From the NCBI GenBank assembly GCA_913055925.1, contig CAJXLH010000036.1:1-13732 (forward strand): 13,732 bases of DNA. Direction: 5' to 3'. Within the stretch, counting starts at the first letter, position 1; every line of letters begins with the position of its first letter. Positions 6,002-13,362 of this stretch are shown here, piece by piece. The position numbers were made by a program, and so were the translations under genes. Source of the DNA: an uncultured Maritalea sp. (GTDB taxonomy: Bacteria; Pseudomonadota; Alphaproteobacteria; Rhizobiales; Devosiaceae). The notes under the pieces were generated by a model that saw only the letters and a list, made by a program, of their open reading frames with translations, was not told the DNA's origin and did no database searches.

Positions 6002-7180
6002 CTAGTCGTCATTGTCTTCATCAAACTGCAGATCGACATTGTATTCTGCAGTGCTGCAGTCCACACAAGAGACATTGGCTACATTTTTGTGCGCAATGGC
6101 GTCGTTGATCCAATCAAGAGCAGGCACGCCGTTTGACTCATATGTGTAAAGACGATCAACAACATATGGTTTGCCGTTGTTCACCAGGGACTCGTTCAAG
6201 AAACCGTCGAAATAGCCGCCAATGATGTTTTCGGCACGGCCGCCAATCGTAAATGTTCTAAAGTTCGGCACCTTGGCATTTATGTAGGCATGTGCCTTGT
6301 TGATCCGTTCGTGGACGTTTGGGTTATCAACGCCAAGGCCACGCAAGAAGTATTCTTGGGTATAATCGTTTGCGATGTTGAGTTGGTGAAAGTTGATATT
6401 TGGATTGAGCTCGGCGGCGCGCACATAGATATCTTCAAACGAAAGATTGTTTGGATCCAGCGTTTCAAAGCCTTTGACTTGTTTCAACACGTTCGCCGTG
6501 CCCCATGCTTCAAATGCGGCGTCGAGTTCGTCATCCACATGATATCCGCCAGCGCCATCGGCAACGTGGGACACTTTGGCGTCTTGATATTTGTCGGCCA
6601 GGATATGCGTGTAGAGCGGCGATGGAATAGCGCCAGCGCTCCAGCCCATTATGGTGATGTCTTTCGCATCTGGAAACTGTGTCGTTGCCCAGTCGATCGC
6701 TGTCATGGCGTTGGCAAAGCCTTTATGCTTCAGCTCGTATTCTTCTACCGGTTTGCCATGGCCTGATGTTTTATAGTTTGGCTCGCTATCGCCCAAAAAT
6801 ACATCGCCATTGCACGTTGGGATGACGACAAAGCTGCGATCAATCAATGGGTTGTCCGGGTTTTCAAAGTCGAATATGCCACCTTCGCCCGTCGGATTGT
6901 CCTGTAGACCTGTGGTGGCATTGTAGTTCGAATATGGATTGGACTGGTCGCAACTGTCACCACTCCAACATGCGCCACCACCCGGGAAGATCACGGCCAG
7001 CTTTTCGGGATTTCCTTCCCGCGCCCAAAAAGAAAATTGTGTTCCCTTGGCGCAGCCGGGCGCGTCTGTTGGCACGATCTGTGCCCAGTTTTGCGCAAGT
7101 GTCGCCGTGGTCCCAAGACCTAAAAGGATCGTCGCTCCAACAAATGCTGGCCGCACGACTTGATTTATAATGTGTGTCAT
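6002..7180 (-). CDS. Secreted pectinacetylesterase-family (Notum-like) serine hydrolase
   Basis: A 392-residue protein with a signal peptide at residues 1 to about 29 (hydrophobic VGATILLGLGTTATLA, then QNW), so it is probably periplasmic or secreted. The order of motifs matches the pectinacetylesterase family (alpha/beta hydrolase fold). FPGGGACW at 65-72 forms the oxyanion-hole loop. PTCNGDVFLGD at 121-131 corresponds to the family's C-T-G-D-x-H-x-G segment. MGWSAGA at 178-184 contains the nucleophile Ser181. DGAGGYHVDD follows. Several cysteines (43, 71, 77, 123, 374, 377) could make disulfides, fitting an exported protein. The substrate may be an acetylated polysaccharide, but bacterial members are diverse. 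The ATG is preceded by AGGAG at ideal spacing. It is divergent from a marR gene with dyads between them, so MarR control is likely. The C-terminus is short and very acidic (DEDNDD). Confidence 0.88.
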   Translation of the reverse strand: MTHIINQVVRPAFVGATILLGLGTTATLAQNWAQIVPTDAPGCAKGTQFSFWAREGNPEKLAVIFPGGGACWSGDSCDQSNPYSNYNATTGLQDNPTGEGGIFDFENPDNPLIDRSFVVIPTCNGDVFLGDSEPNYKTSGHGKPVEEYELKHKGFANAMTAIDWATTQFPDAKDITIMGWSAGAIPSPLYTHILADKYQDAKVSHVADGAGGYHVDDELDAAFEAWGTANVLKQVKGFETLDPNNLSFEDIYVRAAELNPNINFHQLNIANDYTQEYFLRGLGVDNPNVHERINKAHAYINAKVPNFRTFTIGGRAENIIGGYFDGFLNESLVNNGKPYVVDRLYTYESNGVPALDWINDAIAHKNVANVSCVDCSTAEYNVDLQFDEDNDD

Positions 7181-7212
7181 ATCAGTCTCCTATCTGAAAT
7201 AGAACAAATAAA

Positions 7213-7243
7213 TGCCTAGGCCATTATAGCCTGGGCTATTAAA
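7213..7243. promoter_or_regulatory. Tandem 15-base operator-like repeats in the hydrolase/marR divergent region
   Basis: GCCTAGGCCATTATA (7214-7228) is directly followed by GCCTGGGCTATTAAA (7229-7243), agreeing at 12 of 15 positions. Each copy centres on a palindrome: GCCTAGGC (7214-7221) and TAGCC-TG-GGCTA (7227-7238). The pair lies 15 bases before the marR ATG and about 33 bases before the hydrolase start. Paired dyads in a divergent gap next to marR fit two MarR dimer sites controlling both genes. Confidence 0.6.
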
Positions 7244-7257
7244 TGGTGTGGTGACTT

Positions 7258-7716
7258 ATGAATTCAAGACCCGTCAAGTCTCGGCCGGGCTTAATGCTGC
7301 GCGAGTTCAGCCAAATAATACGAACAAGGTTGAGCAATAAGCTGGCAGAAATTGGTTTGACGCCAGTTTGGTTTGCTGCACTTGGTGCGCTTATTTCGGG
7401 GAAAGCGGAGACAGGGGCGGAGCTCGCGCGCTATTTTTCAACTGACCCCACTGCCGTTACGCGTACGATAGACCGCATGGAAGCGGCGGGGTTTGTGACC
7501 CGTGAACGAAGCGCAAAAGACCGCCGTGTTTTTGTTATCAATGTGACAGACAAAGGAAAAAAGGCATTTCCAAAGGCAAAAGCAATTGCGGATGAGAACG
7601 AGCAACTGTTTTTCGGTGTGTTGAGCGAGGAACAAAAGGATATGTTCGTAGACACACTCGCAAAATTGATCGCAAACGCGAGCAAAATGTCGCCAGAAAT
7701 AGACTGGGAAAACTAG
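7258..7716 (+). CDS. MarR-family winged-helix transcriptional regulator
   Basis: A 152-residue protein of normal MarR length. An N-terminal dimerisation helix (about 13-32) is followed by LTPVWFAALGAL. The helix-turn-helix runs from about 52 to 77, with recognition helix DPTAVTRTIDRMEAAG. The wing contains the family signature RERSAKDRRVFVINVTDKGK at 82-101. C-terminal helices (about 105-140) complete the dimer interface. MarR proteins usually respond to small phenolic or oxidising molecules; no cysteine is present here, so a thiol-redox switch is unlikely and a small-molecule ligand is more plausible. The start ATG follows a GGTGTGGTG stretch. It is divergent from the pectinacetylesterase-family gene, its most likely target, and its stop codon overlaps that of the convergent lacI-family gene. 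Confidence 0.95.
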   Translation: MNSRPVKSRPGLMLREFSQIIRTRLSNKLAEIGLTPVWFAALGALISGKAETGAELARYFSTDPTAVTRTIDRMEAAGFVTRERSAKDRRVFVINVTDKGKKAFPKAKAIADENEQLFFGVLSEEQKDMFVDTLAKLIANASKMSPEIDWEN

Positions 7717-8750
7717 TCTTCGCTTTTAATCGGGGCAGTGCTCGCGCGCACCACGAGCCAAGGCTCAATTTGTGCGCGAGACAAATCGGGTTTGCCGCTT
7801 TCTAAAAGCTTCAACATCAGCTTTGCGGCTTGCTCGCCCACCTTCCGGCGCGGTTGGTGAACCGTTGTAAGCGGTGGGATGTAAAACTCTGTGATGTCCA
7901 AATCGTCAAAGCCGACAATGGACACATCGTCAGGCACACTCACGCCAGCTTTGTTAAGCTCCGACATAAAGGCAATCGCGGTTCGATCACTGGCGACAAA
8001 CACCGCCGTTGGTCGGTTTTTGAGCGCCAAGAACTGTTTGGCGGCTTCGACCCCGCATTGGTAGCTATAGTCCCCTTTGGTAATCCACGCTTTGGTCGGG
8101 TCGATCCCTGCATCGCTGAGCGATTTGGTGAACCCTTCCAAACGGTCGGCACCCGGACGGTGGTCGAGCGAACCCGTAATATGTCCAATATTGGTATGAC
8201 CCAATTCGAGCAGGTGGGTCATCGCCAGCTGAGCACCCATCAAATTGTTGATCAAAGCTGTTGGCACATTCGGATCGTCGCACCATTCACCTGCTGTCAC
8301 AACAAATGGCAAATCTGGATTTTTCTCGCGCACCTTGGCAATAGAGAAATGACCGTCCAATGTGATGATGCCATCGCAATTCGCGCGTGAAAAATAGTCG
8401 TTCAAGGTTGATTGTGAAATAGCAGGCTTACGCGTATCGGCGATAAGAACCTTCAAATTTCGCGCGGCGCACACCGTTTCAATACCCTGCAGGACATTTG
8501 AAAAGTGCGAGTTGCCGATGTCTGGCACCAAAGCAACGATGGTGCCAGTGTCGCGACGGCGCAGGTTGCGCGCAGCGTGGTTGAGCACATACCCCGTTTT
8601 TTCCACCGCCTTCGCCACGCGCTCGCGCGTTTTCTCAGAAACGCGATCAGGTGCAGAAAGGGCGCGGCTTACAGTGGCTGTAGAAACATTGGCCTCACGG
8701 GCAACATCTTGGACCGTCGGATTGCCAGTTTTTCGGGTTTGGCTCGTCAT
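7713..8750 (-). CDS. LacI/GalR-family transcriptional regulator
   Basis: A 345-residue protein of standard LacI-family length. The N-terminal helix-turn-helix lies at 12-31 (TVQDVAREANVSTATVSRAL), followed by the third helix and a hinge helix at about 57-66 (NHAARNLRRR). The rest is a periplasmic-binding-protein-like sensor domain. It begins at TGTIVALVPDIGNSHFSNVLQGI and contains the usual GHITGSLDHRPGADRLEGF, FVASDRTAIAFMSEL and VSIVGFDDLDITEFYIPPLTTVHQP segments. The ligand is probably a sugar or nucleoside, but no sugar transporter or catabolic gene is in the window, so the target is unknown. The ATG has no clear Shine-Dalgarno sequence. Its stop codon overlaps that of the convergent marR, so transcription of the two may interfere. 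Confidence 0.95.
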   Translation of the reverse strand: MTSQTRKTGNPTVQDVAREANVSTATVSRALSAPDRVSEKTRERVAKAVEKTGYVLNHAARNLRRRDTGTIVALVPDIGNSHFSNVLQGIETVCAARNLKVLIADTRKPAISQSTLNDYFSRANCDGIITLDGHFSIAKVREKNPDLPFVVTAGEWCDDPNVPTALINNLMGAQLAMTHLLELGHTNIGHITGSLDHRPGADRLEGFTKSLSDAGIDPTKAWITKGDYSYQCGVEAAKQFLALKNRPTAVFVASDRTAIAFMSELNKAGVSVPDDVSIVGFDDLDITEFYIPPLTTVHQPRRKVGEQAAKLMLKLLESGKPDLSRAQIEPWLVVRASTAPIKSED

Positions 8751-8759
8751 ATACTGCTT

Positions 8760-8778
8760 GTGGCAGTTTTAGCGCCAC
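8760..8778. promoter_or_regulatory. Short inverted repeat before the lacI-family gene
   Basis: GTGGC (8760-8764) and GCCAC (8774-8778) are reverse complements with a 9-base spacer, ending about 10 bases upstream of the start codon. It may serve autoregulation, but it does not clearly match the usual LacI-family operator form with a central CG, so support is weak. The remainder of the gap up to 8844 shows nothing else I can support. Confidence 0.25.
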
Positions 8779-8844
8779 CAAATCAAGCGCAAAGTGTCGT
8801 ATCGCGTCTACTAGCTGGAGCCTCTTTGAGTGATCAAGAACAGC

Positions 8845-9513
8845 TCAACTTGGCGTCGCGCTATAATTGAACCCCTTTACAATCAACAAAACACTCAATG
8901 CGAGATCGGCAATCGCAGTTGGCGCGTTCATCGCCAAATATTCTGGCGTGATGATATCGTAGATACCAAACAACACGAGCCCACTAGCGACAGACGACAA
9001 AATAGCACCAAAAATTCCTATTGCTGATAGCCAAATTGGGACCAACTTGGTTTTTAGGAAGACGCCAAACAGGAACAGATTTCCAATACACAGTAGCCAA
9101 ATCATAAAGACATGGTTGAGCTGGTCGCGGGTGATTTTCAAAACTGCCCCGATTGCGGTAAAAGCTGTATCTTCTGCCGGCATAGCTTGCAAAAACTCAG
9201 CGCTGATCACGTAAACCGAGATTAGCAACACTGTCGAAAAAATTACTAAAGTGGCGGCAGACATCTTAAACGCGAGAAAGTTCAGTGCTGCGATTTGATG
9301 TGTTGATTTAATGACAGTGAAAAGTAGGACTGCAGCGACAATATAGAAAACGGCCATCGTAAACTGCGCCAATGCTGCCAGCATGACTTGTGCGTGTTGT
9401 TGTGCGGCGTCAGTGAGATAGTTTGCGGAATCAACCGCAGGCGAGACGCTCAAAACGCCTGCAATGAACGCCAAAATCATCGAAATTCCAATTAGGCGTG
9501 CGTAATTTGTCAT
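8845..9513 (-). CDS. DUF4386-type integral membrane protein
   Basis: A 222-residue, very hydrophobic protein with six predicted membrane helices, near residues 8-25, 46-68, 84-105, 132-153, 158-182 and 198-214. Segments near the C-terminus match what I know of DUF4386: RDQLNHVFMIWLLCIGNLFLFG, KLVPIWLSAIGIFGAIL, and the final LLIVKGFN. The family has no assigned biochemical function; members are often near regulators in bacteria. The ATG is preceded by TAGGAGTAGG, a strong ribosome site. It is divergent from a lysR gene only about 90 bases away, so LysR control is likely. It ends 94 bases before the lacI-family start on the same strand and could in part share its transcript. Confidence 0.82.
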   Translation of the reverse strand: MTNYARLIGISMILAFIAGVLSVSPAVDSANYLTDAAQQHAQVMLAALAQFTMAVFYIVAAVLLFTVIKSTHQIAALNFLAFKMSAATLVIFSTVLLISVYVISAEFLQAMPAEDTAFTAIGAVLKITRDQLNHVFMIWLLCIGNLFLFGVFLKTKLVPIWLSAIGIFGAILSSVASGLVLFGIYDIITPEYLAMNAPTAIADLALSVLLIVKGFNYSATPS

Positions 9514-9559
9514 TTTCCTACTCCTAGCAATTCAAAATTTTGCGTAGGGAACTGCTATC

Positions 9560-9609
9560 GCATATGCATTGATGTCGTAAATTGATGAAATTTGTGGGGT
9601 GCATATGCA
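9560..9609. promoter_or_regulatory. Divergent DUF4386/lysR regulatory region with repeated GCATATGCA
   Basis: GCATATGCA occurs at 9560-9568 and again at 9601-9609, where it is part of the perfect palindrome TGCATATGCA (9600-9609) that includes the lysR start codon. The 41-base spacing, close to four helical turns, would place both on one face of the DNA. LysR regulators often bind two such sites in a divergent promoter, but their usual T-N11-A form is not evident here, so this remains a candidate. Confidence 0.35.
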
Positions 9610-10501
9610 AAAAATGATGAAGCGAGCAGATTGGAATTTGCTGCGGGCATTTCATATGACCGCCACAACGGGCAGTCTTTCAGCTGCAGCTAGAGAACTC
9701 GGCCTGACACAACCAACGCTTTCTCGCCAAGTGAATGGACTTGAACAGACTTTGGGTGTTGTGCTGTTTGAACGGCAAGGCAAAAAACTTGTGTTAACGC
9801 GGCATGGCAGAGAGTTGTTGGAATACGCAAGCGCAATGAATGAGGCCGCGCAAAGTGTTCTGATGAGCGCAAACGGACATGCGCAAATTACCGGTCGGGT
9901 TTGCATTTCGGCGACCGACAGCATGTCGACATATGTGATGCCGGAGATTTTTGACATTTTGAGGCAAGAGGCGCCCGGCGTCTCGTTGGTGCTTGATGTG
10001 GACAATGCCCAAACAAATCTGAATCAAATGGAAGCCGATATTGCAATACGCCATGCCAAGCCTGACCAGCCGGAGCTAGTTGGCGAGTTTGTCTGCGAAA
10101 CAGAAGCGTACTTTTTCGCTTCCAAGGATTGGGTAAAGCGCCACGGCCTTCCGGCAAAACCGTCCGATCTTAAGGGCGAGCATTTGATCGGGTTCGGTGA
10201 TGTTGAGCAACTCGCAGGTCATTTGAGTTCTCTTGGATTTCGGGTTGGGGGAAAAGACTTCAAACTTGCATCGAACTCCGCCACGGCGGCGTGGGAAATG
10301 GTGAAGCGAGGGCTGGGTGTGGCGGCCATGTCGAAAGAGGTGGCGCGACGTTCGCCGGAAGTGGTGCAGTTGTTTCCAACCGAAGCTGCCATACGCGTGC
10401 CGATTTGGGCTGTGACGCACCGTGCGATGCAATCAAGTCCGCGTGTTCGATTGGTTCAGGATATTCTGGTGCGCGAGCTTACACGCGTGAATGCGATTTA
10501 A
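9605..10501 (+). CDS. LysR-family transcriptional regulator
   Basis: The ATG at 9605 is chosen because GGGG lies five bases before it; a GTG at 9599 or ATGs at 9614/9617 are possible. The product has 298 residues, typical for LysR. The N-terminal winged helix spans about 8-66 (DWNLLRAFHMTATTGSLSAA, ELGLTQPTLSRQVNGLEQTLG, LFERQGKKLVLTRHGRELL). A linker helix follows, then a two-lobe effector domain from about 92 (GRVCISATDSMSTYVMPEIF) with MEADIAIRHAKP and a final VPIWAVTHRAMQSSPRVRLV. The sequence resembles LysR members that act on single divergent genes. The likely target is the divergent DUF4386-type gene. The inducer cannot be read from the sequence. It converges on the ABC transporter operon, with a hairpin terminator between. 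Confidence 0.95.
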   Translation: MQKMMKRADWNLLRAFHMTATTGSLSAAARELGLTQPTLSRQVNGLEQTLGVVLFERQGKKLVLTRHGRELLEYASAMNEAAQSVLMSANGHAQITGRVCISATDSMSTYVMPEIFDILRQEAPGVSLVLDVDNAQTNLNQMEADIAIRHAKPDQPELVGEFVCETEAYFFASKDWVKRHGLPAKPSDLKGEHLIGFGDVEQLAGHLSSLGFRVGGKDFKLASNSATAAWEMVKRGLGVAAMSKEVARRSPEVVQLFPTEAAIRVPIWAVTHRAMQSSPRVRLVQDILVRELTRVNAI

Positions 10502-10503
10502 AA

Positions 10504-10529
10504 AAAGCGCAGTCTTGCGACCGCGCTTT
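10504..10529. terminator. Bidirectional intrinsic terminator between lysR and the ABC operon
   Basis: AAAGCGC-A-GTC (10504-10514), loop TTGC, GAC-C-GCGCTTT (10519-10529) forms a hairpin with one mismatch. On the minus strand the stem runs directly into a T tract of about seven (complement of the As at 10500-10506), making it a convincing end for the ABC transporter operon. On the plus strand only TTTC follows, so its effect on lysR is weaker. Confidence 0.75.
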
Positions 10530-10558
10530 CAAGTATTGATGTATGGAGGGATCAAATC

Positions 10559-11548
10559 CTACATCATTTTATCCGTGACAATAGATGTCCACGCATTTTG
10601 CGGAACGCCTGAAATCACAGGATCTGAACCACCAGCAAGTAGTGTTTCTACTGTGCGGTTGTAGTCTTCTTCGCTCAAGCGACCGTCTGTGCCTGCAGTG
10701 AGTTTAGCCACTTCGCGCATCATACGACGCTGGTGCTCTTCTGTCTGTGCGCCTGTGTCATCGTTCTCAAGAACAATGTCTGCCGCTTCATCAGGGTTTT
10801 CTTCAGCGTAGCGCCAGCCCTTCATAGACGCCTGTACAAAGCGTGCATATTGATCGACTTTTGCTTCGTCTTTCAGGCTGTCTTCAAGCACATAAAGACC
10901 ATCTTCAAGCGTCGCCACGCCAGCATTTTCATATTTGAAGGTGATCAGATCATCTTCAGAAATGCCCGCGTCAATGATCTGCCAATATTCGTTGTAGGTC
11001 ATTGTAGACACGCAATCAGCCTGTTTTTGAATGATTGGGTCAACGTTAAAGCCTTGCTTCAATACAGTGACGCCACCGGCAGAACCGTCAGTTGCAAGAC
11101 CAAGCTGGCTCATCCAAGACAAGAACGGATATTCGTTGCCGAAGAACCAAACACCCAAAGTCTTATCAGGGAAGTCATCAGGTGATTTGATGCCTGTCTC
11201 TTTGAGACAAGTCAGCATCATGCCTGAGCGCTTAAATGGCTGCGCGATGTTGACCAAAGGCACACCTTTTTCGCGTGATGCCAAAGCAGATGGCATCCAG
11301 TCGATGATGATGTCGGCGCCACCGCCAGCGATCACTTGTGGTGGGGCAATGTCAGGGCCACCGGCTTTGATCTCTACGTCGAGGTCAACCTCGTCATAAA
11401 AGCCTTTGTCCTTCGCTACATAATAGCCAGCAAACTGAGCCTGCGTGACCCACTTCAATTGAAGCGTGAGTTTGTCAGCGGCAAAGCCCGCTGTGGCGGC
11501 CACAAGGCTGGTAGCCAGCCCGAGACCTAATGCAGTAAGTTTCTTCAT
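10559..11548 (-). CDS. ABC transporter periplasmic substrate-binding protein, NMT1/THI5-like (ThiY/SsuA type)
   Basis: The ATG at 11548-11546 is preferred because GAGAGG lies just before it; a TTG 15 bases upstream overlaps that ribosome site. The product has 329 residues with a clear signal peptide (MKKLTALGLGLATSLVAATAGFA, cleaved near residue 23). The mature N-terminus LKWVTQAQFAGYYVAKDKGFY is the hallmark of the NMT1/THI5-like domain found in ThiY, RibY and related binding proteins. GGPDIAPPQVIAGGGADI and the QKQADCVSTMTYNEYW segment also fit. The cargo is likely a pyrimidine precursor of thiamine, another pyrimidine, or a related heterocycle; sequence alone does not decide. The yeast Thi5 CCCFC motif is absent, so it is not an enzyme of that kind. 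It is the last gene of a four-gene import operon. Confidence 0.92.
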   Translation of the reverse strand: MKKLTALGLGLATSLVAATAGFAADKLTLQLKWVTQAQFAGYYVAKDKGFYDEVDLDVEIKAGGPDIAPPQVIAGGGADIIIDWMPSALASREKGVPLVNIAQPFKRSGMMLTCLKETGIKSPDDFPDKTLGVWFFGNEYPFLSWMSQLGLATDGSAGGVTVLKQGFNVDPIIQKQADCVSTMTYNEYWQIIDAGISEDDLITFKYENAGVATLEDGLYVLEDSLKDEAKVDQYARFVQASMKGWRYAEENPDEAADIVLENDDTGAQTEEHQRRMMREVAKLTAGTDGRLSEEDYNRTVETLLAGGSDPVISGVPQNAWTSIVTDKMM

Positions 11549-11596
11549 TTCGTTCCTCTCCAAGTTAATGCGACCTCAGCGACCTGATTATTGGTT

Positions 11597-12460
11597 TTAT
11601 TTTGATCGATAAGAGGGGTGCCAAAAAGTGATGGCGCGTTCCAAAAGGGCCAGAGCCCCATATGACAACGAACCGGCAAGAGCTGCGACAAAAATCTCAG
11701 CCCAAACCATATCGACATTCATCCGTCCCACTTCCGTGGAAATGCGGAACCCCATGCCGACAATGGGGGTGCCGAAAAATTCGGCGACGATTGCACCAAT
11801 CAACGCGAGCGTTGAATTGATTTTGAGCGCGTTAAAGATGAACGGCATGGCAGCCGGAAGCCGAAGCTTAAACAATGTCTGCCAATAATTTGATGCGTAA
11901 GTATGCATCAAATCCCGCTCGATTTGCCCAGATGCAGCAAGACCAGCAACGGTATTCACCAGCATTGGGAAAAAGGTCATCACCACCACTACGGCGGCTT
12001 TTGAAGGCCAGTCAAAACCGAACCACATCACCATTATCGGCGCGATGCCAACGATGGGGAGGGCGGCCACAAGGTTGCCGACAGGCAACAAGCCTTTTCG
12101 TAAAAACGGCACACGATCCACAATGATCGCGGCAACAAAGCCCGATCCACACCCCATTATGAAACCAGCCACAACGGCTTTGAGATAGGTTTGTTGGAAA
12201 TCCGCCCACAATATATCGACCGACGAAGTGATGCGGGCCCAAATCATGGATGGAGGTGGCAAAAGAACCGTCGGAACGGAGAAGCCGCGGCAAACGCCCT
12301 CCCACAGCATCAACAGGGCTGCGCCAAACAGCATCGGGATCAATATATCCACACCGCGCTGGAGGTTTGGGTTTTTGATGTTCAACACAGCTAGTCGCTG
12401 GTTGATGCCCCAGGTCGAAAGCCAAAACACAATCGCAATCAGTATCCATGCCCAGTTCAT
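11597..12460 (-). CDS. ABC transporter permease (SsuC/ThiX type), second of two
   Basis: A 287-residue inner-membrane permease of the binding-protein-dependent family. An N-terminal helix (about 3-18) and a second (about 39-53) precede the typical WEGVCRGFSVPTVLLPPPSMIWA segment. The transmembrane core follows. The cytoplasmic EAA-type coupling loop lies at about 181-202 (ERDLMHTYASNYWQTLFKLRLP) and contacts the ATPase. The start codon overlaps the stop of the upstream permease gene (12457-12460, ATGA), so the two are translationally coupled and probably form a heterodimer. It is followed 48 bases later by the binding-protein gene, whose own ribosome site lies in that gap. No separate promoter is evident there. 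Confidence 0.93.
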   Translation of the reverse strand: MNWAWILIAIVFWLSTWGINQRLAVLNIKNPNLQRGVDILIPMLFGAALLMLWEGVCRGFSVPTVLLPPPSMIWARITSSVDILWADFQQTYLKAVVAGFIMGCGSGFVAAIIVDRVPFLRKGLLPVGNLVAALPIVGIAPIMVMWFGFDWPSKAAVVVVMTFFPMLVNTVAGLAASGQIERDLMHTYASNYWQTLFKLRLPAAMPFIFNALKINSTLALIGAIVAEFFGTPIVGMGFRISTEVGRMNVDMVWAEIFVAALAGSLSYGALALLERAITFWHPSYRSK

Positions 12461-13362
12461 GAAACCACTCCCATGCGACGGGTGACAGACCGACCGATCA
12501 GATCAATGATCATCACCAAAATGGCGGCCAAAACGGCGGCGGAGATAAGCGCCGACCAGATTTGAATGGTCTGGCCGTAATATGACCCGGTAAGCAAACG
12601 TGCGCCCAAACCAGCTGACGCACCGGTAGGCAATTCACCCACAATCGCACCGACAAGCGAAATCGCCACAGCGACTTTCATCGAGGTGAAAAGAAACGGC
12701 ACAGATGCTGGCCAGCGCAGTTTCCAAAACACTTGCGAGCGGCTGGCATTGTAAGTGTGCATCAAATCAAGATGCATCACTTCTGGCGAGCGAAGGCCCT
12801 TCACCATGCCCACAGCAACAGGGAAGAAGGATAGGTACATTGAAATGATCGCTTTCGGTAGCAACCCGGAAATGCCGATGGCGTTCAACACCACGATTAC
12901 CATCGGCGCGATGGCCAAGATGGGGATGGTTTGCGAAGTAATGATCCACGGCATAAGGCTCTTATCAAGCACCCGCGAGTGGACAATGCCCACCGCCAGC
13001 AAAATGCCTAATCCGGTGCCAAGCGCGAAGCCCAACATGGTGGACGATAGCGTGACCCAACCGTGGTAGATCAGCGAACGCTTTGACGTGATTTTCTTCT
13101 CGACCGTTGTCTTCCAAATCTCAACGCCTACTTGGTGTGGGGCAGGGAGCACCGGTCGCTTTTGCGACATGGTGTTGGAAATCAACTCCGGCGTTGAAAT
13201 TTCGGTGCCAGCGCGAGCCGCTTGATCGCGTTCAAATGGGGCGTTGAGCACCACGGTGAACGCGTACCACAATAGGATGATGGCGAGCACAACCGTACCA
13301 ATCGGTATAAACCGATCATGAATGAATGCTGCGATGCCTTCCCGCTCAGTCATTCTCACCAT
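12457..13362 (-). CDS. ABC transporter permease (SsuC/ThiX type), first of two
   Basis: A 301-residue permease. Helix 1 is at about 19-40, followed by a polar, probably periplasmic stretch of about 60 residues (41-100) that is longer than in simple SsuC proteins. The conserved core then begins near HGWVTLSSTMLGFALGTGLGI. TIPILAIAPMVIVVL and the EAA-type loop DLMHTYNASRSQVFWKLRWP (about 199-218) are diagnostic. The same DLMHTY sequence occurs in the partner permease, supporting an ancient duplication and a heterodimeric channel. Two starts are possible: ATG at 13362 (used here) or ATG at 13353. Either overlaps the end of the ATPase gene (by 17 or 8 bases), so the three are tightly coupled. Confidence 0.92.
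   Translation of the reverse strand: MVRMTEREGIAAFIHDRFIPIGTVVLAIILLWYAFTVVLNAPFERDQAARAGTEISTPELISNTMSQKRPVLPAPHQVGVEIWKTTVEKKITSKRSLIYHGWVTLSSTMLGFALGTGLGILLAVGIVHSRVLDKSLMPWIITSQTIPILAIAPMVIVVLNAIGISGLLPKAIISMYLSFFPVAVGMVKGLRSPEVMHLDLMHTYNASRSQVFWKLRWPASVPFLFTSMKVAVAISLVGAIVGELPTGASAGLGARLLTGSYYGQTIQIWSALISAAVLAAILVMIIDLIGRSVTRRMGVVS

Noticed and set aside
6290..6766. Plus-strand 158-codon open frame
   Set aside because: It is fully antisense to the pectinacetylesterase-family gene, whose signal peptide and catalytic motifs are clear. The composition is not convincing and no ribosome site was seen.
7830..8390. Plus-strand 186-codon open frame
   Set aside because: Antisense shadow of the lacI-family gene; its translation is rich in His, Arg, Cys and Trp and matches no fold.
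10733..11185. Plus-strand 150-codon open frame with hydrophobic N-terminus
   Set aside because: Antisense to the well-supported ABC substrate-binding protein gene, with no ribosome site and no family resemblance.
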